Of a stretch of 64,000 bases of DNA, positions 17,369 through 25,913 are shown piece after piece. The notes under the pieces were generated by a model. The model worked only from the letters and a program-made list of their open reading frames with translations, searched no databases and had not been told where the DNA came from. Within the stretch, counting starts at the first letter, position 1. The number at the start of each line of letters is the position of its first letter. The translations under genes and the position numbers were made by a program. The stretch covers positions 41,515-105,514 of the forward strand of contig JBBQKJ010000004.1 of NCBI GenBank assembly GCA_038326775.1. Reading direction: 5' to 3'. This DNA is from DYIU01 sp038326775. Lineage in GTDB: Bacteria > Actinomycetota > Geothermincolia > Fen-727 > Anoxymicrobiaceae.

Positions 17369-18430
17369 CTAGCCCTCCTCTGGGTCACCCTTGAGGTCGG
17401 TGAAAATCATCTTGCCGGCGGGTGTCTGCAGCACGCTGGTGGCAATGACCGCGACCTCGCTGCCTATCTTCTTCCTGCCGTGCTCGACCACCACCATCGT
17501 GCCGTCATCGAGATAACCCACACCTTGCCCCGGTTCCTTGCCCTCCCGGATTATCTTGACGATCATCTCCTCGCCGGCCAGCACCACGGGTTTGAGCGCG
17601 CTCGCGAGCTTGTTGATGTTCAGGATCTGCACTCCCTGCAGCTCGGCCACCTTGTTGAGGTTGAAGTCGTTGGTCACCAGTGGCATGCCGCTGACCTTTG
17701 AGAAGGCGGTGAGCTTGGTGTCCACCCCTACGATCTCGGGAAAGTCCTCGTCCGTCACTTCGATCTTAACGTTATCGAGGCGTTGGAGGGTATTGAGCAC
17801 GTCCAGCCCCCGGCGGCCGCGGCTCCTTTTTAGGGCGTCCGCCGAATCGGCCACCGACTGGAGCTCCTCAAGGACGAATCGAGGCACGACCATGGTGCCG
17901 TCCAGGAAACCGGCCTTTGCGATGTCGACCACACGGCCGTCGATGATAACGCTGGTGTCCAGTAACCGCTTGCCTGCTCCTTCCCGGGGCTGGCTCGAGT
18001 GCTGCGCCAGCCCGAACACCCCCGAAAGCTCCGACCTCTTTATGTAGGCCAGGCGAGCCCCCGCGAAGCCGCATAAGAGGAAGAGCGCGAGGGAAACGAC
18101 GTACCCCGGCATGCCGAAGCGGAAGAGGGCGATGGAGGGCAGCAGGGCGGTGAGAAAACCGATCAGCGTTCCACCTATGCTGAAGACCATGTCCGCGCCT
18201 GTTGCCCCGAAGGCCATTGCCTCCAGGCCTCCCAGCGCGCTAGCGGTGTACCTGCCCAGCACGCCCCCGAGAACGTATCCGATGAGGAGCCCGAGTATGA
18301 TGCTTACGATGATTGCCAACGCCTGCTGTGGGTTCCTCAGAATGTAGTTCTCGTTGAGCAGGACCGCGGTCCTGTATCCGCCGTATGAGCATAGAAGCAT
18401 GCTCAACAGGCGAACGACGACAACTACCAC
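17369..18430 (-). CDS. membrane PIN-TRAM domain protein (YacL-like)
   Basis: 353 aa: four transmembrane helices (about 1-25, 36-58, 80-103, 108-128), a PIN nuclease domain starting at LLDTSVIIDGR (D158) with later acidic residues VLEEL, VDTKL and TNDFNLN, and a C-terminal TRAM domain (about 290-345). The acidic set suggests a metal-dependent RNase tethered to the membrane. GTG 18430 is supported by AGGAGG 8 nt upstream. Gene order with carD, ispD and ispF matches Bacillota. Confidence 0.9.
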   Translation of the reverse strand: MVVVVVRLLSMLLCSYGGYRTAVLLNENYILRNPQQALAIIVSIILGLLIGYVLGGVLGRYTASALGGLEAMAFGATGADMVFSIGGTLIGFLTALLPSIALFRFGMPGYVVSLALFLLCGFAGARLAYIKRSELSGVFGLAQHSSQPREGAGKRLLDTSVIIDGRVVDIAKAGFLDGTMVVPRFVLEELQSVADSADALKRSRGRRGLDVLNTLQRLDNVKIEVTDEDFPEIVGVDTKLTAFSKVSGMPLVTNDFNLNKVAELQGVQILNINKLASALKPVVLAGEEMIVKIIREGKEPGQGVGYLDDGTMVVVEHGRKKIGSEVAVIATSVLQTPAGKMIFTDLKGDPEEG

Positions 18431-18490
18431 CTAATGGACCTCCTTGTATTTGCCCGTGCCGCACAAAGGCGATGGAGGCAGACAGGTCTA

Positions 18491-18982
18491 TTACCTCTGC
18501 GAGAATACCTCTTCCAACATGCTTGTAGCTTTCTCGCTGTTTATGTTCAGCACGTAGACGATCTCGCTCAAGAGTATCTGCCGCGCCTGGCTCAGCATCC
18601 TTTTTTCGCCGGTGGACAACCCCTTCTCGAGCTCGCGTATGGACAGGTTGCGCACGACCTCGGCGACCTGGTAAACGTCTCCACTGCGTATCTTCTCGCG
18701 GTTGTTCTTGTAGCGGTGGTTCCAATTAGTGGGCATCTGGCTCTGCTCCTGGTTGAGGACCTCGAAGACAGACTTCACCTCGCGCCTGGGGATCACGCTG
18801 CGGAGGCCGACCTCCTCGGTACTGCGCTCGGGAACTGTTATCCTCAAGTCACCCCCGCAGAGGCTCAAGATGAAATACTTGGTCTTTTCACCCTCGATGG
18901 TCTTTGTCTCAACCCCCTCGACTACACCTGCGCCGTGATGTGGATAAACAACCTTGTCTCCAACGTTGAACACTTTCAACAT
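18491..18982 (-). CDS. carD: CarD/CdnL family RNA polymerase-binding transcription factor
   Basis: 163 aa with the N-terminal RNA-polymerase interaction domain (GDKVVYPHHGAGVVEGVETK, residues 8-27) and a C-terminal helical DNA-binding domain (SREL-like IRELEKGLSTGEKRMLSQAR). CarD stabilises open complexes at rRNA and other promoters. The ATG is preceded immediately by AAAGGGAG. A promoter lies about 140 nt upstream. Confidence 0.95.
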   Translation of the reverse strand: MLKVFNVGDKVVYPHHGAGVVEGVETKTIEGEKTKYFILSLCGGDLRITVPERSTEEVGLRSVIPRREVKSVFEVLNQEQSQMPTNWNHRYKNNREKIRSGDVYQVAEVVRNLSIRELEKGLSTGEKRMLSQARQILLSEIVYVLNINSEKATSMLEEVFSQR

Positions 18983-19128
18983 CTCCCTTTCCGGGCTCCA
19001 AGCCGGTTCCTGGCGTCGCGGCTTGTGGTCAAGCGTCCTTATCTCGGGGGAATCTTCGTATTTGGCTGTTGGTGCGCAAGCGTGTCGCGATCAAAACTCA
19101 TCAATGCCCTGCACGGGGAAGCCCTGAA

Positions 19129-19157
19129 ATAGTACCACAACGAGTCCCAAGGGGCAA
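19129..19157 (-). promoter_or_regulatory. candidate carD promoter
   Basis: On the minus strand TTGCCC (19157-19152), 17-nt spacer, TACTAT (19134-19129). It is divergent from, and 25 nt away from, the plus-strand promoter at 19182-19211; a second minus-strand TATAAT at 19173-19168 overlaps this zone. Confidence 0.5.
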
Positions 19158-19181
19158 GAATGCCTGTATTATAAGGATTTC

Positions 19182-19211
19182 TTGACACTTTAGCGCCGAT
19201 GAAAATATAAT
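19182..19211 (+). promoter_or_regulatory. consensus SigA promoter
   Basis: TTGACA (19182-19187), 18-nt spacer, TATAAT (19206-19211): both hexamers perfect. Start near 19218, about 43 nt before the next ATG. Confidence 0.85.
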
Positions 19212-19260
19212 GACTGCGCTATCAGAAACGGTGCTCAACAACCTCAGGGGCGGGGTTTAG

Positions 19261-19665
19261 ATGACAAGAGAACTTGAGCAGACCTGTAACGAATTTCAGA
19301 AAACTGTGTCGCTGCACCTGATCCGGCATCGCAGCATCCTCGACGTGATGACCAAGTATCAGGACGCCTGTTCGAGGGTCAACCGCGCGCTCGCCAAGTC
19401 GGTCACCTCATGTGGGTGCCTCAGGATCGATGCCGCGAAGCAGGACCTTCCCGCGGACACCTCCTTGAGCGAGATGAGCGAGTACGTCAAATCCCATCTC
19501 GAGGGCCACCTCTGCCCCAACTGCGCCGAGGTCATCGAGGAAGAGATGGGCAAGTCGCTCTTCTTCCTCGCCGCCATCTGCACCCTTACCGGCATCGACC
19601 TCCACGAGATCATCAAGAACGAGAACGACCGTATCTCCACGCTGGGCTTCTACAGCCTCACCTGA
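19261..19665 (+). CDS. conserved small helical protein with CxC and CxxC motifs
   Basis: 134-aa helical protein. It has SCGCLRI near residue 51, LCPNCAEVIEEEMG near residue 84 and a C-terminal LGFYSLT. The pattern (HKSILD-like RHRSILDVMTKYQ, then Cys pairs, then IEEEMGKSLFFLAAICTL) recalls a family of short MazG-like proteins of Bacillota and Actinomycetota, but MazG catalytic residues are not evident; the four Cys may bind zinc. GGGG lies about 5 nt upstream of the ATG and the promoter is a perfect consensus, so it is probably well expressed. Confidence 0.75.
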   Translation: MTRELEQTCNEFQKTVSLHLIRHRSILDVMTKYQDACSRVNRALAKSVTSCGCLRIDAAKQDLPADTSLSEMSEYVKSHLEGHLCPNCAEVIEEEMGKSLFFLAAICTLTGIDLHEIIKNENDRISTLGFYSLT

Positions 19666-19680
19666 CTATAACATCTCGCG

Positions 19681-19700
19681 TCAGGTCAGTTTTCTGCGTT
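19681..19700. repeat. REP-like 20-mer (distant copy)
   Basis: TCAGGTCAGTTTTCTGCGTT, differing at two positions from the 20-mer next to the transposase gene at 31641-31660. It lies just after the stop of the preceding gene. A CCAGCC/GGCTGG hairpin follows at 19706-19726. Confidence 0.65.
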
Positions 19701-19829
19701 ATTCTCCAGCCGCCCCTTTGGGCTGGGGCAGGCACCACACTGACTCATGGGTAGGGCTCGGGACGCCTTTCGCCAGGGACACGCGTGAAATGGACGTTCC
19801 GGCGACACTTAATCCGAAAAGAATCCGGC

Positions 19830-20404
19830 ATGGTTAACCACGACCAGTTCATCAAGAAGTATCACCAGGCCGTGGTCATGGCCACCAGGAACCAGCTCGA
19901 GAAAGTCAAGCCGAAGATCGCCTCCGAGTGGATCAAGCAGTGGATGGGCGAACTCGGGGAAAGATAACCGACCAGGAGGAGTTTCGCGCCAGGTTCGAGG
20001 AATTCCTGACAGACGAACTGGGCTTCGCGGACACCACAAAGGTGAGCATCAGCAGCGGCGAGTTGACCATCGACGTTGGCGGCTGCGCCATCTGCCACGG
20101 CAACGAGATGCTGAGGCAGGCCGGGGAGCCAGCCATGTGCCCGATCCTTGCAACAGGCCTTACAGCGATATCAAGGGTCCTCGGCAAGAACGCCACGCTC
20201 CCGGGCGCCGACGAGGAAGGCAAACCCGTCGGCTTCTTTTTCGAGGGCGAGGGGTGCTTTTTTCCGAAGCCTTTCTGTGCCCAGAGGGCGAGGGGTGCTT
20301 CGATTTGCGAGCCTTACGGACCTTCGAGGGCGAGGGGTGCTTCGATTTGCGAGCCTTACAGAGCTTCCATCCGCCGGCCGCGTTCACCCATCAAGCGGAG
20401 CTAG
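19830..20404 (+). pseudogene. frameshifted Cys-containing protein with repeat-invaded C-terminus
   Basis: Frame 1 starts at ATG 19830 (MVNHDQFIKKYHQ) and stops at TAA 19965-19967. A second frame, offset by one base, continues naturally (ITDQEEFRARFEEFLTDELGFADTTKVSISSGELTIDVGGCAICHGNE ... AMCPILATGLTAI) to 20404; I have shortened the quotation to fragments of it here, the key residues being a CxxC pair near 20092-20102 and CP near 20139. The joined product looks like one small protein resembling V4R-type ligand-binding proteins. The shift lies at GGGGAAAG just before the TAA. Beyond about 20240 the frame runs into tandem repeats, so the native 3' end is lost. A sequencing error could explain the shift, not the repeats. 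Confidence 0.55.
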
Positions 20405-20430
20405 CGAGCAAATCGAAACACCCCGAGCCC
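20241..20430. repeat. tandem 41-42 nt repeats with an inverted copy
   Basis: Three direct copies of GAGGGCGAGGGGTGCTT begin at 20243, 20284 and 20326 (period 41-42 nt). The second and third continue identically through CGATTTGCGAGCCTTAC (to 20317 and 20359); the first is cut short. An inverted copy (GCGAGCAAATCGAAACACCC) lies at about 20404-20423, so the array can fold into a long hairpin. It sits between the broken gene and the disA stop codon and is of the dispersed palindromic type rather than CRISPR. Confidence 0.8.
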
Positions 20431-20433
20431 CCC

Positions 20434-21525
20434 CTACAGGTAGCCCTCCATTATGATGGACTCGGAGATGCGGTCCAGCCCTTCTTTGATGGCGAGCGCC
20501 CTCCGCTCTCCCACGCCATCGACCTCGTCCAGCAAGGCCGGGGAGGCGCGCATCACGTTCTTGAGGTTCTCGAACCGCGCGACGACTTTATCCACCACGG
20601 ATGGCGGGATGCGGGGAGTTATCATCGAGAGCATCCGGTAGCCGCGCGTGCGCACGAGCTTGTTCATGAGCTCGAGGGAGCTGCGGTAGCCGAGGGCCTT
20701 GGCGACGGATGCTTCATCCATCAGGTCGTCCCCGGGTATGTTGCCCAGGTCGCCCGCCACTTCCTCCACACCCCTCTCGTCGCGGGGAACGTAATAGTCG
20801 CTGATCAATAGCCTTCCGAGCCTCTTCACCCCGACCATCAGCTCGTTGAGCTGGAGCCCCACCAGCCTTCCGTCCTTGCCGAGCTCGCTTGCCTGGAACC
20901 TTATCTCGTCGGCTATTCGCGCGACCATCTCGCTTCTCTGGACGACCCTGACCACGTCTTTCAGGGTGACCATGTCCTCTATCTCGAGAGTGTTGAGGTG
21001 GCCGTACTCCTTGTCCAGCCTGGCCCGGTAACGGCTAAGGGTCTGCAGGGCCTGGTCGGCCTTGGCCAGCACCAGGGGAATGCTCTCGAGTGTGAAGTGC
21101 TCGTTGTCCACGTATATGGAGACAGTGTTCATCTTCTCCGATATCGCTATGACGACCGCGCTCTTGTGTCCTTTGGCGACCCGCTCGGCGGTGCGGTGGC
21201 GGGTGCCCGCCTCGTGGGTCGGTATCGACGGGTCCGGCACCAGGTGGACGTTGGACCAGTTGATGGTCTTCCGGTCTCTGCTGAGGACCACCGCGCCGTC
21301 CATCTTGGCAAGCTCGAACAGCCGCGGAGCGGTGAACTCACAGTTGATGTTGAACCCGCCGGTCATTATGGGCCGGAGCTCACCCATGTTGCCTATTACT
21401 ATGAGCGCGCCGGTGCCGGTGTTGAGTATCCTGTCGATGGCCTCACGCAACTCGGTGCCCGGAGCCACCTGCTCGAGCACCCCGATGAGAATCTCCTGCT
21501 TTTCCTTCTGCGAATCCGCGCGCAT
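20434..21525 (-). CDS. disA: DNA integrity scanning diadenylate cyclase DisA
   Basis: Octameric enzyme making c-di-AMP while scanning DNA for branched structures. From ATG 21525 (GGGGAG 4 nt upstream) the product is 363 aa: DAC domain with DGA at 76-78 and GTRHRTAER (RHR 109-111), a helical spine, and a C-terminal helix-hairpin-helix domain (DEVDGVGERRALAIKEGL). An earlier start at 21573 is possible but unsupported. A terminator separates it from clpC upstream. Confidence 0.95.
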   Translation of the reverse strand: MRADSQKEKQEILIGVLEQVAPGTELREAIDRILNTGTGALIVIGNMGELRPIMTGGFNINCEFTAPRLFELAKMDGAVVLSRDRKTINWSNVHLVPDPSIPTHEAGTRHRTAERVAKGHKSAVVIAISEKMNTVSIYVDNEHFTLESIPLVLAKADQALQTLSRYRARLDKEYGHLNTLEIEDMVTLKDVVRVVQRSEMVARIADEIRFQASELGKDGRLVGLQLNELMVGVKRLGRLLISDYYVPRDERGVEEVAGDLGNIPGDDLMDEASVAKALGYRSSLELMNKLVRTRGYRMLSMITPRIPPSVVDKVVARFENLKNVMRASPALLDEVDGVGERRALAIKEGLDRISESIIMEGYL

Positions 21526-21590
21526 GCCGCTCCCCGTTAAAAAGAACCACCAGGCTCGCCTGAATAATAACACGCCTGCGGGCGCGCTTG

Positions 21591-21625
21591 AAAAGAAACC
21601 GGGCCTCCGTTTCAGAAGCCCGGCT
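21591..21625 (-). terminator. rho-independent terminator after clpC
   Basis: On the minus strand the stem GCCGGGCTTC / GAGGCCCGG is followed by TTTCTTTTC. It lies 25-55 nt after the clpC stop and upstream of disA, so disA is likely to depend on read-through or its own promoter. Confidence 0.8.
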
Positions 21626-21646
21626 TCACCCTTGATCTGAGCGATT

Positions 21647-24115
21647 CTAGTTGTTGGCTCCCACCGGGGCCGTAACGGCGGCCTCTTCCCTTACCTCGAA
21701 CTCGAGCCTTCCCTCTTCCTCGCTGACCATGATCACGTGGCCGCCGGTGAACTCGCCGCGAAGAATCGCTTCGGAGACGGGGTTCTCTATCAGGCGGGTG
21801 ATGGCCCGCCTGAGCGGCCTGGCACCGAGAGAGGGGTCGAAGCCCTCCTTGACCAGGACGTCCTTGGCAGCTTCGCTGACCTCGAGCTTGATGTCCTGGT
21901 CGGCGAGCTGCTCGCGCACGCGGTCGAGCAGGAGTTCGGCGATCGTCTTGACCTCCTCGATGGAAAGCTCGTGGAAGACTATGACGTCGTCTATGCGGTT
22001 GAGCAGCTCCGGGCGGAATGTCCGCTTGAGCTCGCTTATGACTTTCTCCTTCATGTCTCCGTAGCCGAGCGCGCCCCCCTCGCTCGCCACCTTGAACCCC
22101 AGCGGCGCCGCGTTGTGGATCTCGCGGGTCCCGAGGTTGGACGTCATTATTATGATGGTGTTGCGGAAGTCGACCTGGTGGCCCTGGGAGTCGGTCAGCC
22201 GGCCGTCCTCGAGTATCTGCAGCAGGACGTTGAACACGTCATAGTGCGCCTTTTCTATCTCGTCGAGCAGCACCACCGAAAACGGCTTGCGCCTGACGGC
22301 CTCGGTCAGCTGGCCACCCTCCTCGTGCCCGACGTACCCCGGGGGCGAGCCCACCAGGCGGGAGACGGAGTGCTTCTCCATGTACTCGGACATGTCTATC
22401 TGGAGCAGGGAGTCCTCGTTGCCGAACAGGAACTCGGCAAGGGTGCGCGCCAACTCGGTCTTGCCCACGCCGGAGGGGCCCAGGAATATGAACGAGCCGC
22501 CGGGCCTGCGCGGGTCTTTGAGGCCTGCCCGCGTGCGCCTGAGAGCCTGGGCGATGGCGATGACCGCCTCGTCCTGGCTTATGACGCGCTTGTGAAGCTC
22601 GTCTTCCATGCGCAGCAGCTTCTCGCTCTCGGCCTCGGTCAGCTGGTAGACGGGAATGCCCGTCCACGACGAGAGTATCTCGGTTATGCTCTCGTCGGTG
22701 ACCTGTAGCTGGTGGCTCTGGTGGGGGACCTTCCAGTCTTTCTCGCTCTCGGCTATGTCGAGGATCGCATCCTGCTCTCTGTCGCGTATCTCCGCGGCCT
22801 TCTCGAAGTCTTGAGAGGCTATGGCCGCCTGCTTTTCCTGGCGCAGCTTCTGGAGGGCTTCCTCCTGCTCGCGTACGTCGGGTGGCGCCGTCATCGCCCG
22901 CATGCGCAGCCGGCTGGCCGCCTCGTCGATGAGGTCTATGGCCTTGTCGGGCAGGAACCGGTCGGAGATATATCGCTGGGCCAACCGCGCGGCGGCGACT
23001 ATGGCGCCGTCGGTTATCTGCACCTTGTGGTGCGCCTCGTAGCGGTCGCGAAGCCCCCGGAGGATATCGATGGTGTGCTCGACGGTCGGCTCGTCGACCG
23101 TTATCGGCTGGAACCTGCGCTCGAGTGCCGCGTCTCGCTCGAGGTACTTGCGGTACTCGTCCATGGTGGTGGCGCCGATGGTCTGGAGCTCACCCCTGGC
23201 CAGCGCCGGCTTGAGGATGCTCGCGGCGTCTATCGCGCCCTCGGCGGCCCCCGCCCCGACGAGGTTGTGCAGCTCGTCGATGAAGAGGATGATGTCGCCG
23301 CGTCCGCGTATCTCTTTAATGACCTTCTTGAGCCGCTCCTCGAAGTCACCCCTGTAACGCGAGCCGGCGACCAGCGCGCCGAGATCGAGCGTATAGAGGT
23401 GCTTGCCACGGAGCATCTCCGGGACCTCGTTGGAGGAGATGGCCTGCGCGAGGCCTTCGACAATGGCGGTCTTGCCGACGCCGGGCTCGCCGACCAGCAC
23501 AGGGTTGTTCTTGGTCCGGCGGGAGAGAACCTGCATGACCCGCTCGGTCTCCTTCTCGCGGCCTATGACCGGGTCCAGCTTGTTCTGCGATGCCAGCTCG
23601 GTCAGGTTGCGCCCGAACTGGTCGAGCATGAGCGCCCCCTGGCCGCCCTCGCCGCCGGAGAGCTCTCCGGGCGCCGAACCGCTGCCGGACAGGCTCTTCA
23701 GCACCTGGTTGCGCAGCCGCTCGAGGTCGACCCCGAGCTTTACCAGCACCTTGGCCGCCACGCCCTCACCCTCGCGGATGAGGCCCAGGAGGATGTGCTC
23801 GGTGCCGATGTAGTTATGGCCCAGCTGCAGTGCCTCGCGCAGCGAGAGCTCCAGCACCTTCTTTGCCCGAGGGGTGAAGGGGATGTGGCCGCTGGGCGCG
23901 CTCGAGCCCCGGCCGATCACCTCGACGACCTGACCGCGAACTGCGTCGAGGTTTACCTGGAAAGCCTCGAGAGCTTTGGCCGCGATGCCCTCCCCCTCCT
24001 GGATCAGGCCCAGTAGAAGATGCTCGGTGCCTATATAGTTATGGTTGAGCTTTCTGGCCTCTTCCTGTGCCAGGACCACGACCCTTCTTGCGCTATCTGA
24101 AAATCTCTGGAACAA
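21647..24115 (-). CDS. clpC: ATP-dependent Clp protease ATP-binding subunit ClpC
   Basis: 822-aa HSP100 unfoldase that feeds ClpP. Two Clp N repeats (about 1-145), first AAA+ domain with GEPGVGKT at 209-216, a UVR/M-domain coiled coil (QEKQAAIASQDFEKAAEIRD) that binds adaptors such as McsB, and a second AAA+ domain with GPSGVGKT near residue 545. Start is TTG 24115, with GGGAGG 8 nt upstream. It follows mcsA-mcsB, as in Bacillota, where McsB marks substrates with phosphoarginine for ClpC. Confidence 0.97.
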   Translation of the reverse strand: MFQRFSDSARRVVVLAQEEARKLNHNYIGTEHLLLGLIQEGEGIAAKALEAFQVNLDAVRGQVVEVIGRGSSAPSGHIPFTPRAKKVLELSLREALQLGHNYIGTEHILLGLIREGEGVAAKVLVKLGVDLERLRNQVLKSLSGSGSAPGELSGGEGGQGALMLDQFGRNLTELASQNKLDPVIGREKETERVMQVLSRRTKNNPVLVGEPGVGKTAIVEGLAQAISSNEVPEMLRGKHLYTLDLGALVAGSRYRGDFEERLKKVIKEIRGRGDIILFIDELHNLVGAGAAEGAIDAASILKPALARGELQTIGATTMDEYRKYLERDAALERRFQPITVDEPTVEHTIDILRGLRDRYEAHHKVQITDGAIVAAARLAQRYISDRFLPDKAIDLIDEAASRLRMRAMTAPPDVREQEEALQKLRQEKQAAIASQDFEKAAEIRDREQDAILDIAESEKDWKVPHQSHQLQVTDESITEILSSWTGIPVYQLTEAESEKLLRMEDELHKRVISQDEAVIAIAQALRRTRAGLKDPRRPGGSFIFLGPSGVGKTELARTLAEFLFGNEDSLLQIDMSEYMEKHSVSRLVGSPPGYVGHEEGGQLTEAVRRKPFSVVLLDEIEKAHYDVFNVLLQILEDGRLTDSQGHQVDFRNTIIIMTSNLGTREIHNAAPLGFKVASEGGALGYGDMKEKVISELKRTFRPELLNRIDDVIVFHELSIEEVKTIAELLLDRVREQLADQDIKLEVSEAAKDVLVKEGFDPSLGARPLRRAITRLIENPVSEAILRGEFTGGHVIMVSEEEGRLEFEVREEAAVTAPVGANN

Positions 24116-24186
24116 CCTTCATCCCTCCCATCCTTAATGTATGCCACATCGCTTGCAAACGCGCAACCCCCATTTGGGTCGAGTCC

Positions 24187-25242
24187 CTAGAGGTCGAGCA
24201 TGCGCCTCACGTGGACCGCCCGCTCGCTCTCGATGTCTTCGCTTTCCGTTTTCCCGCCCGTGAGCTCCTTCAGGTGGGAGGGCCCCGCCCCCACGCCCAC
24301 CTCCAGGATGTTGAAATCCTCTATGGGGATGATCTCCATGTCCACCCCCAGCTTCACCATCGACACAAGCTCGAGCGCCTCGAAGAAACCCACGCGCCTC
24401 GCCCGCTCAATGATACCCAGCGCCCGGTAGACACGGTCCGCAAGGTCGAGCGGCGACTCACGGAGCATCATCTTCCTGGCGGTCCTCTCGTTGTCGACGA
24501 CCTGGCGCACTATCCTGTCCATGTTCTCGACGATGAACTCCTCAGTATGCCCCAGGGTCTGGCGGTTCGATATCTGGAACAGGTTCCCGGCCACCCCCGA
24601 ACCCTCGCCGTAGAGGCCGCGGACGTAGACTCCCGCCTGGCCCAGTGCCGATATCGTGCGTGCTATCTCACCGCTGGCCACGAGCGCCGGCAGGTGGAGC
24701 AGGGCCGATACCCGCAAGCCCGTCCCGACGTTGCTGGGACATGGGGTAAGGTACCCCAGCCTCTGGTCAAAGGAGTACTGCACCTCGCTCTCGATGCTGT
24801 TATCAATTTTATCGGCGGCGCGCCAGGCTTCCATGAACTGGGCTCCGGGGAGGATGGATTGCATCCTGACGTGGTCCTCCTCGTTCACAGTGACGCTCCG
24901 CCCATCGCTCCAGCACAGTGCCACCGCCCTCCCGCCGGGTCTCTCCCCGAACGACTGGCTGGTGAGGTGCTCCTCCGCCATGGAAGCGAGCTCGTCGCCC
25001 GAGAGCTCCTCGGCGAACCGTATGTCCCAGTCGCGCTCGCTCGCCACCTTCCTGGAGACCGCTTCCAGCACCATGCCCCGGGCCCGCTCCAGGTCCTCCT
25101 CGTCCCCGGAGGTCGGGAACCGGAGCCCTTCGATATTGCGGGCCAGCCGGGCGCGGCTGGACAGGACCATGGGGTAGCTCGGCCCCCTGGTCCTGAGCCA
25201 GGAGGGGCTATTCTTTGGGGCCTTACTCCTGCTCACCTTCAC
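24187..25242 (-). CDS. mcsB: protein-arginine kinase McsB
   Basis: Guanidino-kinase-fold enzyme that phosphorylates arginine residues to target proteins to ClpCP. The phosphagen-kinase signatures LSSRARLARN (N-terminal), NEEDHVRMQ and PSNVGTGLR are intact; 351 aa is the usual length. Its GTG start lies inside the last codons of mcsA (20-nt overlap), indicating coupled translation. Confidence 0.95.
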   Translation of the reverse strand: MKVSRSKAPKNSPSWLRTRGPSYPMVLSSRARLARNIEGLRFPTSGDEEDLERARGMVLEAVSRKVASERDWDIRFAEELSGDELASMAEEHLTSQSFGERPGGRAVALCWSDGRSVTVNEEDHVRMQSILPGAQFMEAWRAADKIDNSIESEVQYSFDQRLGYLTPCPSNVGTGLRVSALLHLPALVASGEIARTISALGQAGVYVRGLYGEGSGVAGNLFQISNRQTLGHTEEFIVENMDRIVRQVVDNERTARKMMLRESPLDLADRVYRALGIIERARRVGFFEALELVSMVKLGVDMEIIPIEDFNILEVGVGAGPSHLKELTGGKTESEDIESERAVHVRRMLDL

Positions 25243-25765
25243 TCACTTTCCTGTCAAGCCTGTCCTCTATCTCGCGAATCTGGTCCCTGACCGCGGCGGC
25301 GGCCTCGTACTCCTCCCGGGAGACTTGATGCTCAAGGTCCTTTTCCAGTTCCATCAGCCGCTTGCGCAACCGGGCCCCACGGGAGACCTTCCCGGGCATC
25401 TTGCCCACGTGCTCCTCGGCCTCCTGGAACTCGATGATGACCTGCCTCAGCGGCTCGCCGAACGCCTCGTAGCACCCCGGGCACCCCAGGAAGCCCATCT
25501 TCTGAAAGTCATTGAAAGAAGTACCGCACGGCTCGCAGGCCAGCAGCTTGCAGGAGAGCACGTCCTCTACCAGGCGCTCCTCGATGCCCTGGAGCCCGGA
25601 TAATATCTGCGGCAGGAAGGCGAGCAGGTTCGCCGCCTCTGTGGTCTCCTCCATCCGTGCCGCGCACTCCTCGCAGAGCTGCACCTTGGAGACCTCGTTA
25701 CCCGAGATCTTGGTCAGGAAGACCGTCGCGATATTCTTCTTGCACTCGTCACAAAATATATTCAT
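25223..25765 (-). CDS. mcsA: McsA, activator of McsB
   Basis: Zinc-binding activator of the McsB kinase. From ATG 25765 (GGGAG upstream) it is 180 aa with four Cys pairs (CDEC, CEEC, CEPC, CPGC) and a C-terminal UVR domain (YEAAAAVRDQIREIEDRL). The open frame continues to 25807 but lacks a better start. The repressor gene ctsR, which normally precedes mcsA, is absent; lysS lies upstream instead. Confidence 0.93.
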   Translation of the reverse strand: MNIFCDECKKNIATVFLTKISGNEVSKVQLCEECAARMEETTEAANLLAFLPQILSGLQGIEERLVEDVLSCKLLACEPCGTSFNDFQKMGFLGCPGCYEAFGEPLRQVIIEFQEAEEHVGKMPGKVSRGARLRKRLMELEKDLEHQVSREEYEAAAAVRDQIREIEDRLDRKVSEGEQE

Positions 25766-25913
25766 CAGCGCTCCCGCCGCGTCGCCCGCGGCCGTATGTG
25801 CCTTCATACTATAACGAATGACGCATACCGGTGATGATATCTGTCAATGGGTCGGAGGATGGCGTTCCACTCCAACAGCCGTCGTCCTTGATAACCAGTT
25901 CGACGCCGGGGAA

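Noticed and set aside
19960..19972. Programmed -1 frameshift
   Set aside because: The run does not form a proper X XXY YYZ slippery heptamer in the reading frame, and the 3' end of the gene is damaged by repeats.
20241..20430. CRISPR array
   Set aside because: Only three direct copies, no spacers of even length with unique sequence, an inverted copy and no cas genes.
22712..24016. Plus-strand open frame of 434 codons
   Set aside because: Antisense to clpC with no recognisable domain.
25766..25913. CtsR operator in front of mcsA
   Set aside because: No tandem AGTCAAA-type heptads; only a single weak GTCAA fragment.
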